Shown in pieces: positions 1 through 8,561 of a stretch of 64,000 nt of DNA; the first letter of the stretch is position 1; the number at the start of each line of letters is the position of its first letter. This DNA comes from an uncultured Blautia sp. (GTDB lineage Bacteria > Bacillota > Clostridia > Lachnospirales > Lachnospiraceae). The position numbers and the translations under genes are program-made. The stretch spans positions 1 through 64,000 of the forward strand of contig URHS01000008.1 in NCBI GenBank assembly GCA_900547685.1, given 5' to 3'. The notes under the pieces are model-generated. The model was not told the origin of the DNA. It ran no database searches and saw only the letters and a program-made list of their open reading frames with translations.

Positions 1-2
1 TT

Positions 3-812
3 ACCAATGGTCTTGGCATTATCCGGCATATATCTTTTTACAACAAAGACTTTATGACCTCACATCCTGAAATCGTTGTGGAAAAGAAATCTGATTCTCC
101 TGATGAAGATAAGTGTGTTCATGATGCTAAATTACTCATTCCTACACTAAAAGATTTCTTTGCGAAGCATCCGCTTATGAATCCCAAAACATTTCTTGGT
201 GATGCAGCATTTGACTCCTGCCAGCTTTATGGAGAACTGCTGACAGGCAATACCTTTGGCGAAAATAAACACTTTAAAAAAGCATACATTCCTCTGAATT
301 CCAGATCCGGATTAAAAAATCCTGATTGTAAAGTGAATGAAAACGGCATCCCTTGCTGCCCTAATGATGATTCACTTCCAATGAAACACGAAGGCACATC
401 TACAAGAAAAAATGGTTTAAAAAGATATAAGTTTATCTGTCCTAAAATAAAGTATGTTAAGGATGCATCAACCGGAAAATATCATAGACATTGTATCTGC
501 GATAATCCCTGTACTACTTCTGAGTGTGGACGTATGATCTATGTTTATCCTGAAAAAGATCTTCGTGCCTATCCCGGAACCATTCGCGGAACCGAAGAAT
601 GGGATAACACTTACAAAATCAGAACCGCAGTAGAAAGAGATATCAATCATATAAAAGAGAATCTCTGTCTTGCAGGACGTCGTACTCAGAATGAGAAAAC
701 ATTGCATGCTGACTTGATTCTTGCTGGAATCACCCAACTCATTACAGTTGTTCTTGCAGACAAAATCAAACACCATGAATACATACGAAGTCTGAAACCA
801 CTCATCGCTTAG
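3..812 (+). CDS. DDE transposase, C-terminal part (cut by window edge)
   Basis: The frame is open from the first bases of the window, so the gene begins upstream and the ATG at 54 is internal. The fold looks like an IS4/IS5/IS1182-type DDE transposase. FLGDAAFDS carries the second catalytic Asp, and IRTAVERDINHIKE near the end carries the catalytic Glu in the usual Y/R-x-x-E-x-x-I-x-x-I-K setting. Between them lies a Cys-rich insertion (CICDNPCTTSECG) that may bind zinc. It ends at TAG 810-812. The family name is not certain; the transposase superfamily is. It is the only mobile-element sequence seen and lies just downstream of the Tad operon, in the opposite orientation. Confidence 0.85.
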   Translation, partial: TNGLGIIRHISFYNKDFMTSHPEIVVEKKSDSPDEDKCVHDAKLLIPTLKDFFAKHPLMNPKTFLGDAAFDSCQLYGELLTGNTFGENKHFKKAYIPLNSRSGLKNPDCKVNENGIPCCPNDDSLPMKHEGTSTRKNGLKRYKFICPKIKYVKDASTGKYHRHCICDNPCTTSECGRMIYVYPEKDLRAYPGTIRGTEEWDNTYKIRTAVERDINHIKENLCLAGRRTQNEKTLHADLILAGITQLITVVLADKIKHHEYIRSLKPLIA

Positions 813-972
813 GTCTTATTAACTTTATAAAGCCTGTAGCTTATTAAAGTGCGCCTAAAAACGGTAGTTATCCACTTCTCATCTTAGGATTCGTACTCTA
901 TACGAATTCTTCCTTGTTTGGATTCAAGATTGTGAACGAGCATTGCGAGTTTCGCAATTACCTATTCCTGTT
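813..972. other. Intergenic, probable right flank of the insertion sequence
   Basis: This 160-bp stretch lies between the transposase stop and the 3' end of the DUF5702 gene. It holds a short inverted repeat (ATTCGTA, 5-nt gap, TACGAAT, near 889-907), which could be part of the element end. No coding sequence is seen. The left end of the element is outside the window, so the terminal repeats and target duplication cannot be tested here. Confidence 0.4.
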
Positions 973-2340
973 TTACATATCGTAAGAATACATTCTTTCT
1001 GCCTGCCATACTTTCTTCTCTGGTCCCGCAATCTGGAAACTTACCGCAACAGCATCAATGCAAGTATCAAAAGCAAAATTTTCCTTTCCTTCTTCCTGTC
1101 TAAGATTGAGCTCTATCATGTCCATAATTCGCATCATCAATTTTTGTTCCGATACACTCAACAGCAAAATCCGCAAATATTCCTCATAATCGATACCTTT
1201 TTCCGCAGATGTTTCAATATCTGCTCTTAAATTAGAAAGCTGTGTTTTCCAACTATCTGTGTCTTTCACCAAAGGTACACATCCGCCGGAGAGCAATATC
1301 TTTACGTCTGCAATACTTTCCATATATGCCCAACCTGCTGCCAGAACACCTTCCACAAAAGTCATACCTTCAGGTATAAGTAAAAGAAAAGATAAAGCGG
1401 ATGCGCATGCTGCAATTTCCCCTCGCTTTTGTGGATTGCTGTAAAGAAAAGCCAAATTACTAATTTCACGAAGAAGAATAAGTTTTTTTACAACAGAAGA
1501 TAAATTTTCTCTATCGTTGTTCTCACCTCCTAAAAGATATTCCATTTCATAAGATAATGGCTCTTCTGCTCCATCTGTGAAACTTTTAAACTTCTCAAAA
1601 GCATATTCCTGAATAAAAATCTTATCTGTAACTTTTTCTTCCATTTCCAACTCCGGAAATTCCCCCATCCCCTGTTGTCTTTCTCTATTTGATAAAAGAG
1701 CAGACAAATCTACGGTTTTTTCTGATACATTTATACCTGCCGGTAAAACAAAAGATAAAAATCCATTTTCTTTAAAGCTTTTTATAATTTCCAAAGGATT
1801 ATTTGTCTCTGAAATTTCCGGCATAGGAACTGCCTCTTCTGAATTCATTTCTTCTATTCCGCTATTTTTTATATTATCCTGTTCCTCTAAAACCTGTTTT
1901 TCTTTCTCTGTCTTTTTTAATAAAGTTTCTGCGCCTACATTCCCCAAATTCTCCTTCATGTATCGAATAATTTGCTTTTTCACTGCCGCTCCGCTCTCAT
2001 CCGATGCTATGCGAAACCCGTCTGCAGCACATATCTTCACTGTACATTTAGTCAAACCCGAACCCAAAACAGGTCTCATATAATCCTCTAAATGATTTAA
2101 TACTTGAGATATCTGCACTGTACCGGTGTGATAAGAAGAATCCAGAAAAAACAGATTATACCTTTCTAAAAGTTCTCTGTCATATTCCGAAAAAAGTGAA
2201 TAAAGTCCCGTATCTATACTATTTACAGCTTGAGTTCTGGCGCAAGCTATTCGAGATGACTGAATACTTACGGTAATAAGCGACAACAGAACCAGCAGCA
2301 AAATACTCATAGCTACTGTCATACTTCCCTTTTGTTTCAC
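973..2340 (-). CDS. DUF5702-like Tad-locus membrane-anchored protein
   Basis: A 455-residue protein with an N-terminal hydrophobic segment (about residues 7-27, MTVAMSILLLVLLSLITVSI) preceded by MKQKGS, like the class III signal/TadE-TadG pseudopilin start. The rest is mostly hydrophilic and acidic. Proteins of this type (DUF5702) occur at the end of Tad operons in Lachnospiraceae and probably serve as minor pilus components or assembly factors. The start is GTG at 2338-2340, backed by a GAGGTGAGA ribosome-binding site just upstream. It is the last gene of the seven-gene Tad operon, 10 bp after the Flp pilin. The length suggests it is intact despite the transposase next door. Family name is by recall; exact role unknown. 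Confidence 0.7.
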   Translation of the reverse strand: MKQKGSMTVAMSILLLVLLSLITVSIQSSRIACARTQAVNSIDTGLYSLFSEYDRELLERYNLFFLDSSYHTGTVQISQVLNHLEDYMRPVLGSGLTKCTVKICAADGFRIASDESGAAVKKQIIRYMKENLGNVGAETLLKKTEKEKQVLEEQDNIKNSGIEEMNSEEAVPMPEISETNNPLEIIKSFKENGFLSFVLPAGINVSEKTVDLSALLSNRERQQGMGEFPELEMEEKVTDKIFIQEYAFEKFKSFTDGAEEPLSYEMEYLLGGENNDRENLSSVVKKLILLREISNLAFLYSNPQKRGEIAACASALSFLLLIPEGMTFVEGVLAAGWAYMESIADVKILLSGGCVPLVKDTDSWKTQLSNLRADIETSAEKGIDYEEYLRILLLSVSEQKLMMRIMDMIELNLRQEEGKENFAFDTCIDAVAVSFQIAGPEKKVWQAERMYSYDM

Positions 2341-2350
2341 TCTCTCACCT

Positions 2351-2518
2351 CTATATGCTGTTGCTCTGCTTTGTAATCTTAGATAAAATACTTTTTACCA
2401 AACTGGTAAGTTGTTCCTTAAAAATTAAAACCAATCCAATAAGCACCACCAGTATAAGTATAATTTCTACCACACCAACTGCGTCTTCTTCCTGCCAAAA
2501 CTCCTTTAACCATCTCAT
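2351..2518 (-). CDS. flp: Flp1-type type IVb pilin (short ORF)
   Basis: A 55-residue protein beginning MRWLKEFWQEEDAVGVVEII. It has the Flp prepilin layout: short charged leader, then a conserved G-x-V-E where Glu sits five residues into the mature hydrophobic helix (GVVEIILILVVLIGLVLIF), then a short polar tail. It would be cleaved by the prepilin peptidase encoded at the start of the operon and polymerised by TadA/TadB/TadC. A clear AGGAGG lies 8 nt before the ATG at 2516-2518, and the gene sits between TadC (15 bp) and the DUF5702 gene (10 bp), where the major pilin is expected. It is easily missed because of its length. Confidence 0.85.
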   Translation of the reverse strand: MRWLKEFWQEEDAVGVVEIILILVVLIGLVLIFKEQLTSLVKSILSKITKQSNSI

Positions 2519-2533
2519 AATTCATACCTCCTG

Positions 2534-3745
2534 TTATAAAAAACTAAAAAATGCGGGTATCATTAAAATCATTAACACAACAATTAACTGCAGCACCATA
2601 GGAAGCAAAAGTTTTGTGGAAGCTTCTTCTCCTCTTACCTTTGCGCTGCGCTTTCGCTCATCTTCCGCTACTGCCTCCTCTCTCTCTAAAAGCTCCAAAA
2701 GGTTCTGATTGCCCTTCTTCAAATTCTGCACCAATAAAACGGACAAAACTTTATACTGAGAAAGTCCACACCTTATCCCAAAACGTTCATAAGCATCTGC
2801 TTCATATATTCCGCCTTGTATCTCTTTACAAGTACGGACAATTTCTTCATAAGCGCTTCTTTCCTTCACATGATATTTTTCTCTGCTTCGTAAATATCCA
2901 TCTGCAATTTTCTCCATGGCCTTTCGTATGGTGAAACCGGCACGTAAAAATAATACTAATTTCTGAATAATATCAGGATAGTCTCTCTGCATCTCCTTTC
3001 TCACAAGTTCCTGTTTCTTTTTCTCCTTTTCCTTTTGTAAAGGATATATACCCAGCCCTAAAAGCAACGATGTCATACAAACAATTTTCCCGGTTTCCGT
3101 CCCTGTTTTCCTATAACGGATTTCCTTTCCCTGTAACGTTTGAGGAAGATACAAAGGTCCTGAAGGATTTTTGCTTAAAAGTTCTGCTTCTTTTTGTATT
3201 TCTTTTTGTATTTTTTCCCTCTTGTTTAATCGGGGTGGATATACAGTAATCTTTTCTTGCCATATCTCTGTTGCTTCTCCAAGAGAAATAAATGCAGCAA
3301 TTTCCACAGTTTCTCCTTTTTCAGGAATCTCTTCTCCCAATATTCCTTCCCACGTCAATATTTCCGGGTTTCCCGTACTCCATGATATTTTTACCGGATT
3401 TCCTTTCAAAGATTGTGGGAATCGAAAATCATTTCCTCCTTCTTTTACCTTTTTCAGCCATTTATCCAGCTCTTTTTTTGCTTCTTTTATATAGTTTTCT
3501 GTTTCTTTTTCTGTATACCTTTCTTCCTCTACATAAACTGTAATTTCCTGCTCTTTCCCCTGCACTTCAGCGAGAAGTGTTTCTTCATATCCACCTTCTC
3601 CATAAGGATTTCTTTCCAGATATTCCATGCTTTTTGCTTTTTCTTCTTTTATAAAAATTCCTATCCCCAAAAGATTTCCCAACAAAATAATAGCCGCTGC
3701 CATACAAACGCTCTTTTTATCCTTTCTCCATTTTTCAAACGTCAA
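2534..3745 (-). CDS. tadC: TadC-like type II secretion F-domain protein
   Basis: 403 residues. The C-terminal half is a T2SSF/GspF-like inner-membrane platform domain: the QRDYPDIIQKLVLFLRAGFTI segment, then a helical bundle and a terminal membrane helix (LLPMVLQLIVVLMILMIPAFF). The N-terminal half has one membrane segment (about 13-31) followed by roughly 190 extracytoplasmic residues resembling an atrophied bacterial Ig-like domain (ISWSTGNPEILTWEG). That N-terminal extension is longer than in proteobacterial TadC. The start is TTG at 3743-3745, overlapping the end of TadB by 11 bp, which suggests translational coupling. It works with TadB as the platform that the TadA ATPase turns to build the pilus. 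Confidence 0.8.
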   Translation of the reverse strand: MTFEKWRKDKKSVCMAAAIILLGNLLGIGIFIKEEKAKSMEYLERNPYGEGGYEETLLAEVQGKEQEITVYVEEERYTEKETENYIKEAKKELDKWLKKVKEGGNDFRFPQSLKGNPVKISWSTGNPEILTWEGILGEEIPEKGETVEIAAFISLGEATEIWQEKITVYPPRLNKREKIQKEIQKEAELLSKNPSGPLYLPQTLQGKEIRYRKTGTETGKIVCMTSLLLGLGIYPLQKEKEKKKQELVRKEMQRDYPDIIQKLVLFLRAGFTIRKAMEKIADGYLRSREKYHVKERSAYEEIVRTCKEIQGGIYEADAYERFGIRCGLSQYKVLSVLLVQNLKKGNQNLLELLEREEAVAEDERKRSAKVRGEEASTKLLLPMVLQLIVVLMILMIPAFFSFL

Positions 3746-4412
3746 TCTGTGTCAACCTCACTCCCCATTGAAACGCTGCAATATATAAAAAAAGACAAAT
3801 TGTCATAACACAAATCCCCGCTGGATTTCCATATAATATACTCAAAAATTCCGGAGAAGTAATCTGCATGTAAAAAATAATTCCCAGTGGAATAAAACTC
3901 ATAATTTTCTGTTCCATTTTCCGTGATGCCAAAATGGTATCTATTTCCTTTTTTACCTGAATACGCTCCTCGATAGATGAAATACAACGATTTAAAATTC
4001 CTCGCATATTTCCTCCCATTTTCTTTGCCTGAATTAAAACATCTGTAAAGTTCAAAATATCTTCAACTCTGCTTCTAATTCCCAAATCATAGAGCAGCTC
4101 CTCTAAGGATATACTGTGCCCCAGCTGCCTTTCTATGTATGCAAACTCCCTTACCATCTCAGCTTTTGCTCCATACAGCCTTTCCAAATCTTTCCTCGCT
4201 TCTCTTATAGTATTATCTAAAGAATATCCTGCCGATATTCCTACCTGCATAGCATTTAAAGCATCTTTAAACTGATAATTTAATCGTTTTTTTCTCAGGC
4301 GGATCTGCTGCTTTTTCCTTTGATGTATATACCAGAAAGGCAATGGAATCATAAAGAAAAAGACTAACGGACTCTTATAAAATAAATAATTTATTCCCAC
4401 ACAGGCACACAC
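3735..4412 (-). CDS. tadB: TadB-like type II secretion F-domain protein (start uncertain)
   Basis: 225 residues from a GTG at 4410-4412. It has the T2SSF domain (YQFKDALNAMQVGISAGYSLDNT; KKMGGNMRGIL) and two C-terminal membrane segments. It is the second platform protein of the Tad system. The GTG has a poor ribosome-binding site (GAGG only 2 nt away). The frame stays open upstream to an ATT at 4470-4472 and encodes IDYDVYHLSVRQWGIYFIEA, which resembles the usual N-terminus of Lachnospiraceae TadB proteins. The true protein may therefore start about 20 residues earlier at a non-ATG codon just after the TadA stop. It overlaps TadC by 11 bp. Confidence 0.8.
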   Translation of the reverse strand: MCACVGINYLFYKSPLVFFFMIPLPFWYIHQRKKQQIRLRKKRLNYQFKDALNAMQVGISAGYSLDNTIREARKDLERLYGAKAEMVREFAYIERQLGHSISLEELLYDLGIRSRVEDILNFTDVLIQAKKMGGNMRGILNRCISSIEERIQVKKEIDTILASRKMEQKIMSFIPLGIIFYMQITSPEFLSILYGNPAGICVMTICLFLYIAAFQWGVRLTQIDV

Positions 4413-4477
4413 GGCCTCAATAAAATAAATTCCCCACTGCCGTACAGAAAGATGATAAACATCATAATCAATTTTAT

Positions 4478-5674
4478 TTACAGGGCAATCCCTGCTTTTA
4501 TAAGCTTTTCGGTATGATAAAGATGTCCTCTTTTTTCTAAACTTGTGTTTCTGATAAATAGTGGATTTAATATGACCTCACCCTCCTTTGAAATTTCTTT
4601 TATTTCACAAATTTCCAATACTTTTCTGCTTTTATCTAACATTCTTCCTAAGTGTACAAAGATATCAAAACCCGACACAATTTGACGGCGAATGACCGAT
4701 ATAGGCAAATCAATTCCCATAAGTACCATCGTTTCCAGCCTGCTTATCATATCACTGCAGCTATTGGCATGAATTGTACTCAGACTTCCATCATTTCCTA
4801 TATTTACAACTTGCAAAAGTTCTGCCGCTTCCTTTCCTCTCACCTCCCCTACAATAATTCTGCTGGGTCTCATACGAAGACAGGTTCTTAATAAATCCCC
4901 AATGGTAATTTCCTGCGTTTTCTCTATATTCGCCGGTCTGCATTCCAGCCGAACCAGATTTTCTATACCTTGAATTTGCAGTTCCGCATTATCTTCAATA
5001 GTAATCACTCTTTCATCTTTAGGAATATATTCTGATAATGCATTAAGAAATGTAGTTTTTCCTGATCCTGTTCCACCTCCTATCAAAATCGTATATCCTG
5101 CTGTCATAAGCTTTTTTAAAAAACAGGCTGCTTCTTCTGTAATACTCTCCAACTCTAATAATTTATCCATGGTAATCGGATTTTCCGGAAATTTCCTTAT
5201 AGTAAGTACCGGACCATCCAATGCAACCGGAGCAATCACTGCATTTATTCGCTCTCCTCCTACTAGCCGTGCATCCACAATAGGCTGCAGCGTATTAATT
5301 ACCCGGTTACATCTGGATGCCATTTGCTGAATCACATCATCCAGTTTTTCCGGAGAAGAAAAGTTCTTCCCAAAAGCCTCAATTTTTCCACCTTTTTCTA
5401 TAAAAATTTTATTCCATCCATTAATCATAATTTCTGTAACATCATCATCTTCCAGTAATTCTTCCAAAACATCCATGCGCCGCACAGATAGAAAAAGTGC
5501 ATTTCGGAGATCTTCTCTCTGTGCAATCGACAGATATTTCTTTTTTCCATGATGATGTAAAATTTCATCTATTATTTCTAAAACATCTTCATCTAAATCT
5601 TTCCATGTATTTTCCAACCTTTCCACTAATATTTTTCGCAAGCTTTGAAATTCATCATTGTTTTCTTCTTTCAC
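4478..5674 (-). CDS. tadA: TadA/CpaF secretion ATPase
   Basis: 398 residues, CpaF/TadA family (VirB11-GspE type AAA+ ATPase) that powers pilus assembly at the inner membrane. Visible features in order: N-terminal helical domain, the MINGWNKIFIEKGGKIEAF strand region, Walker A GGGTGSGKTTFLNAL, Asp box (RVITIEDNAELQ), Walker B-like RPSRIIVGEVRGKEA, and a His box (GSLSTIHANS). The start is GTG at 5672-5674, and the gene overlaps the end of the TadZ-like gene by 20 bp. It is followed directly by TadB. It has normal family length with all key motifs, so the motor should be functional. Confidence 0.93.
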   Translation of the reverse strand: MKEENNDEFQSLRKILVERLENTWKDLDEDVLEIIDEILHHHGKKKYLSIAQREDLRNALFLSVRRMDVLEELLEDDDVTEIMINGWNKIFIEKGGKIEAFGKNFSSPEKLDDVIQQMASRCNRVINTLQPIVDARLVGGERINAVIAPVALDGPVLTIRKFPENPITMDKLLELESITEEAACFLKKLMTAGYTILIGGGTGSGKTTFLNALSEYIPKDERVITIEDNAELQIQGIENLVRLECRPANIEKTQEITIGDLLRTCLRMRPSRIIVGEVRGKEAAELLQVVNIGNDGSLSTIHANSCSDMISRLETMVLMGIDLPISVIRRQIVSGFDIFVHLGRMLDKSRKVLEICEIKEISKEGEVILNPLFIRNTSLEKRGHLYHTEKLIKAGIAL

Positions 5675-6668
5675 AACTTTTCAGCACCTTTCTCACAAAG
5701 TTTCCCCAAGGCCCTATTTTCAGTTCCTGCACCGTCTGTATTTCCTCCATCCCATCCTGACTGCTGTCTGAAAGAAAAACTACTTGTATTCTGTCTTCCT
5801 CTATGACGCCCCAGTTTTTCATCAATGTCTGAAACTGAGAAAGCTTACAATCTGCTATAAATCCCGGTTTCACAGGCACATAAATCTCACTGCATAAATT
5901 CAGTACTGAAAATAACTCGTCCACTGCACTGCTAATATTTAATATCAACAAATGGTATCTGCCACTCTTTTTCACCATTTCAAAAAGATTACTCCAATGA
6001 GAAAAAGGAATCGATTTAATATCTTCCGGTGACTCCACCGGTGGTAAATAATCCATATCTCCCTGCTGCCGTATTATTCCTTCTGCTTCTTCCCACAAAT
6101 TTTCTTTTTTACAGCGTAATGCAAAAAAGAAATCCGTAAGATTTTTCTCATATTCTTGTAAAAACAGCTGCTCCAATCCCGCAAAATCCTCCATGCTGAT
6201 ATACAGCACGCTTTTTTCCTCTCCCAAAATCTGCGCTGCCGTCAAAGCGAACAACGAATTCGCACATAGATCAGAAGGTGAATAAATCCCCACAATTTTC
6301 ATTCCTTGTTGGACATCGGAGTAAAAAGAAACTTGTGATTTTTCTGTATAATATTCCACAACTTCCTTAATCACACTTTCCGCTGACTGGTACTTATAGA
6401 TGCACTTATACGGCGACCGTTTTTCCTCCTTTTCATCGGAAAGCACCACTATATTTTCTTGTTCTATCTGCTGTATTCTATCGTCTACATCTTTTTGTGC
6501 AATCAAAAGCATAGGCGGCGGCTGACTGCCCACCGAATCATAAAATTTTTCTACGTCTGTAAAAGCTTCTGCCCGAAAAGGAAGCTTTTTCTTGTTATTC
6601 AAATATTCTGTAAAATTACAGGCATAATCAGTATCCGAGTCACAGACTGCAATGATATTTTTCTTCAA
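5655..6668 (-). CDS. TadZ/CpaE-like protein with degenerate P-loop
   Basis: 337 residues. The N-terminal ~110 residues resemble a receiver-like domain (NIIAVCDSDTDYACNFTEYL). The rest resembles the ParA/MinD-type ATPase domain of CpaE/TadZ, which positions the Tad machine at the cell pole or septum. Where the family has a deviant Walker A (S-P-x-G-G-x-G-K-T), this protein reads YSPSDLCANSLFALTAA (about 129-145), with neither the Lys nor the Gly-rich turn. It probably does not hydrolyse ATP in the usual way. The start is TTG at 6666-6668 with AGGAGGAG 4 nt upstream, overlapping the end of the prepilin peptidase gene. Confidence 0.75.
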   Translation of the reverse strand: MKKNIIAVCDSDTDYACNFTEYLNNKKKLPFRAEAFTDVEKFYDSVGSQPPPMLLIAQKDVDDRIQQIEQENIVVLSDEKEEKRSPYKCIYKYQSAESVIKEVVEYYTEKSQVSFYSDVQQGMKIVGIYSPSDLCANSLFALTAAQILGEEKSVLYISMEDFAGLEQLFLQEYEKNLTDFFFALRCKKENLWEEAEGIIRQQGDMDYLPPVESPEDIKSIPFSHWSNLFEMVKKSGRYHLLILNISSAVDELFSVLNLCSEIYVPVKPGFIADCKLSQFQTLMKNWGVIEEDRIQVVFLSDSSQDGMEEIQTVQELKIGPWGNFVRKVLKSCERRKQ

Positions 6669-7174
6669 TAAACTCCTCCTACATAAAGCATAACACTTAG
6701 AAATATCGGTACTGTAAAGTGAAAGTTTTCAGGCTGATTACCTCTTTTTATATAATTAGACGGCACTTTACTTTGACTATATTCATAAACATAATTGAAA
6801 AAATAAGATAATCTCTCTTTAAAATTCCCACATGAAATCAGAAATGCAAAAGACAATAGTCCTCCCAGAAAAAGAGAACAAAGAATAAGTTTAAATACAG
6901 AAGATACACCTAAAAAAATTCCTAAACCGGAAAATAATTTGATATCTCCCGCACCCAACATTCGAAAATAAAACAACGGAAACAGCAAGGCACAGGGAAA
7001 TAAAAAACCCAATCCGCCTAATAAAAGTCCTGATATTCCATTTTCTTTAATCTGCCAGAAGGCCCCTGTCAGAAAAAACACTATAATAAATTCGTTCACC
7101 ACCCTTTCTATTAAAAAATCCATACACATAGCAATACCTGAAAAATACAACACAAATAACGATTGTACTGACAA
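6665..7174 (-). CDS. A24 prepilin peptidase (TadV/CpaA type)
   Basis: 169 residues with about six hydrophobic segments. It belongs to the aspartic type IV prepilin peptidase family: the first Asp lies in MCMDFLIERVVNEF (the D-x5-I/V-x-N pattern) and the second is in the conserved GxGD motif, MLGAGDIKLFSGLG. There is no N-terminal methyltransferase domain, as expected for TadV/CpaA. It would process the Flp pilin and TadE/G-like pseudopilins at the membrane. The start is TTG at 7172-7174 with AGAGGTGG four nt upstream. This is the first gene of the Tad operon and lies about 75 nt after the predicted promoter. Confidence 0.88.
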   Translation of the reverse strand: MSVQSLFVLYFSGIAMCMDFLIERVVNEFIIVFFLTGAFWQIKENGISGLLLGGLGFLFPCALLFPLFYFRMLGAGDIKLFSGLGIFLGVSSVFKLILCSLFLGGLLSFAFLISCGNFKERLSYFFNYVYEYSQSKVPSNYIKRGNQPENFHFTVPIFLSVMLYVGGVY

Positions 7175-7254
7175 AAAACCACCTCTTTTATTTAATTAAA
7201 AACTTTGGAAAATATCAGTCGAATGACTGTAAGAATATCTTGAAGTTGTATCTG

Positions 7255-7283
7255 ATTATAGCCTTACCCAAAAGATTTGTAAA
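7255..7283 (-). promoter_or_regulatory. Sigma-A promoter of the Tad operon
   Basis: On the minus strand, TTTACA (7278-7283), a 17-bp spacer and a perfect TATAAT (7255-7260). The predicted start is near 7248, giving a leader of about 75 nt before the prepilin peptidase gene. Confidence 0.75.
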
Positions 7284-7334
7284 GAGAAATTATTACCAAT
7301 TTTTCGATTTGGATAGACTACACAAAATTATCAT

Positions 7335-7363
7335 TTGCAATCTCTGTGATTTTCAGTTAAAAT
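7335..7363 (+). promoter_or_regulatory. Promoter of the SGNH hydrolase gene
   Basis: TTGCAA (7335-7340), 17-bp spacer, TAAAAT (7358-7363). It lies 34 bp upstream of the ATG at 7397 and is divergent from the Tad promoter. Confidence 0.6.
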
Positions 7364-7396
7364 ATTGAATAGAAACAGTAATAAGGAGTATAAACT

Positions 7397-8011
7397 ATGG
7401 GACTTATTATATTTTTAGGTGACAGTATTACCGATGCCGGCAGGAAGACTTCTCCTAACGAGCTGGGATTTGGTTATGTAAATATATTTTCAGAACGTTT
7501 AAAAGCACAAAGCCAGAATTGGAACATTCTCAACCGTGGTGTAGAAGGTTATGTTGTACAAAATGTTGCAGAAACTCTCCATCGTGAATGTATTTCCTTA
7601 AAACCTGATTATATCAGTATTCTGGTAGGAGTGAACGATATCGGACTGATTGCAAATTCCTCTGCTTCCGAACAGGATAAGCTCTATATGCTGGAAGACA
7701 GTATTCGTGCCTATCATGAAATGCTTTTTGATTTATCCAGAGAAACACAGGCTAAGGTAATTATTTTAGAGCCTTTTATTCTGCCTCAACATGAAAAATA
7801 TGAAGACTGGGTACCCTGGCAGAAAAAAATGTCTAAAAACATTCAAAAGCTCGCCCGCAACTATGGCGCTTATTTCATTCCGCTGCAAACACCTCTGAAT
7901 AGTAAAATTCAAGAACAGGGATATGAAAACATTACTACCGACGGTATTCATCTTACCACTCAGGGACAGCAGCTCCTTGCAGATATTGTAAAGGACTCTT
8001 TCCGTTTATAA
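7397..8011 (+). CDS. SGNH/GDSL-family hydrolase
   Basis: 204 residues, SGNH hydrolase superfamily (esterase/lipase/acetyl-xylan esterase-like). Block I is FLGDSITDAGR with catalytic Ser10, block III is GVNDIG with the oxyanion Asn, and block V is DGIHLTTQG with catalytic Asp182 and His185. There is no signal peptide, so it is probably cytoplasmic. The length is typical of the clostridial members annotated as 'GDSL-type esterase'. The start ATG is preceded by AAGGAG. It is monocistronic with its own promoter; substrate not predictable, but deacetylation of sugars is common in the family. Confidence 0.9.
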   Translation: MGLIIFLGDSITDAGRKTSPNELGFGYVNIFSERLKAQSQNWNILNRGVEGYVVQNVAETLHRECISLKPDYISILVGVNDIGLIANSSASEQDKLYMLEDSIRAYHEMLFDLSRETQAKVIILEPFILPQHEKYEDWVPWQKKMSKNIQKLARNYGAYFIPLQTPLNSKIQEQGYENITTDGIHLTTQGQQLLADIVKDSFRL

Positions 8012-8043
8012 TCTTTTTTTAATTTAATCTTTCAAAAACTCAA

Positions 8044-8075
8044 AACGGGATATACCTCAATGTGTATATCCCGTT
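8044..8075 (-). terminator. Hairpin between SGNH hydrolase and ybaK
   Basis: A perfect 12-bp inverted repeat (AACGGGATATAC / GTATATCCCGTT) with an 8-nt loop. On the minus strand it is followed by TTGAGTTTTTG, so it terminates ybaK, whose stop codon lies inside the hairpin. The plus strand has no U-run after it. Confidence 0.7.
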
Positions 8076-8557
8076 GCTATTTCAACAAATTTCCCTGATA
8101 CAACCTCAGCCAATTCTTTTGGATTTAATTTCAATGTCGTACCAATTCTTCCCCCACTTATATAAATTTCCTCATACGCAAAAGCGCTTTCATCAATAAT
8201 GGTAGTATACTGTTTTTTCATTCCCAATGGACTGCAGCCGCCTCTCACATAACCGCTCACTTTTGTAATATCCTTTACATGAATAAGCTCTACAGATTTT
8301 TCCCCCACTGCTTTTGCAGCCTTTTTCAGATCAATTTCAAGCGCAATGGGAATAACAACAACATAGTACTCTTTGCTTTTTCCCTGTACAATCAAAGTTT
8401 TAAAAGACTGCCCCACAGGAGCTCCTGTTTTTTGTGCAGTATGAAGTCCGTCAATAAACTCATCACACTCATACTGAAGAACCTCATAAGGAATTTTATT
8501 TTTATCTAGAATTCTCATTGCATTTGTCTTAATTTCTTTTTCTTTATGTTTTCCCAT
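8057..8557 (-). CDS. ybaK: Cys-tRNA(Pro) deacylase, YbaK/EbsC type
   Basis: 166 residues of the YbaK subfamily, which removes Cys mischarged onto tRNA-Pro in trans. Family features are KTLIVQGKSKEYYVVVIP with the conserved Lys, the GGCSPLGMKKQYTTIIDES segment around the active-site cavity, and YISGGRIGTTLKLNPKEL with the GxR region. Length matches the family (about 155-165). It sits 4 bp downstream of the MATE transporter stop in the same direction, so the two are probably co-transcribed, with ybaK reading into the hairpin at 8044-8075. Confidence 0.9.
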   Translation of the reverse strand: MGKHKEKEIKTNAMRILDKNKIPYEVLQYECDEFIDGLHTAQKTGAPVGQSFKTLIVQGKSKEYYVVVIPIALEIDLKKAAKAVGEKSVELIHVKDITKVSGYVRGGCSPLGMKKQYTTIIDESAFAYEEIYISGGRIGTTLKLNPKELAEVVSGKFVEIATGYTH

Positions 8558-8561
8558 TGCT

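Noticed and set aside
943..1230. Plus-strand 95-aa frame opposite the DUF5702 gene
   Set aside because: Shadow of the minus-strand gene; no ribosome-binding site and an atypical composition.
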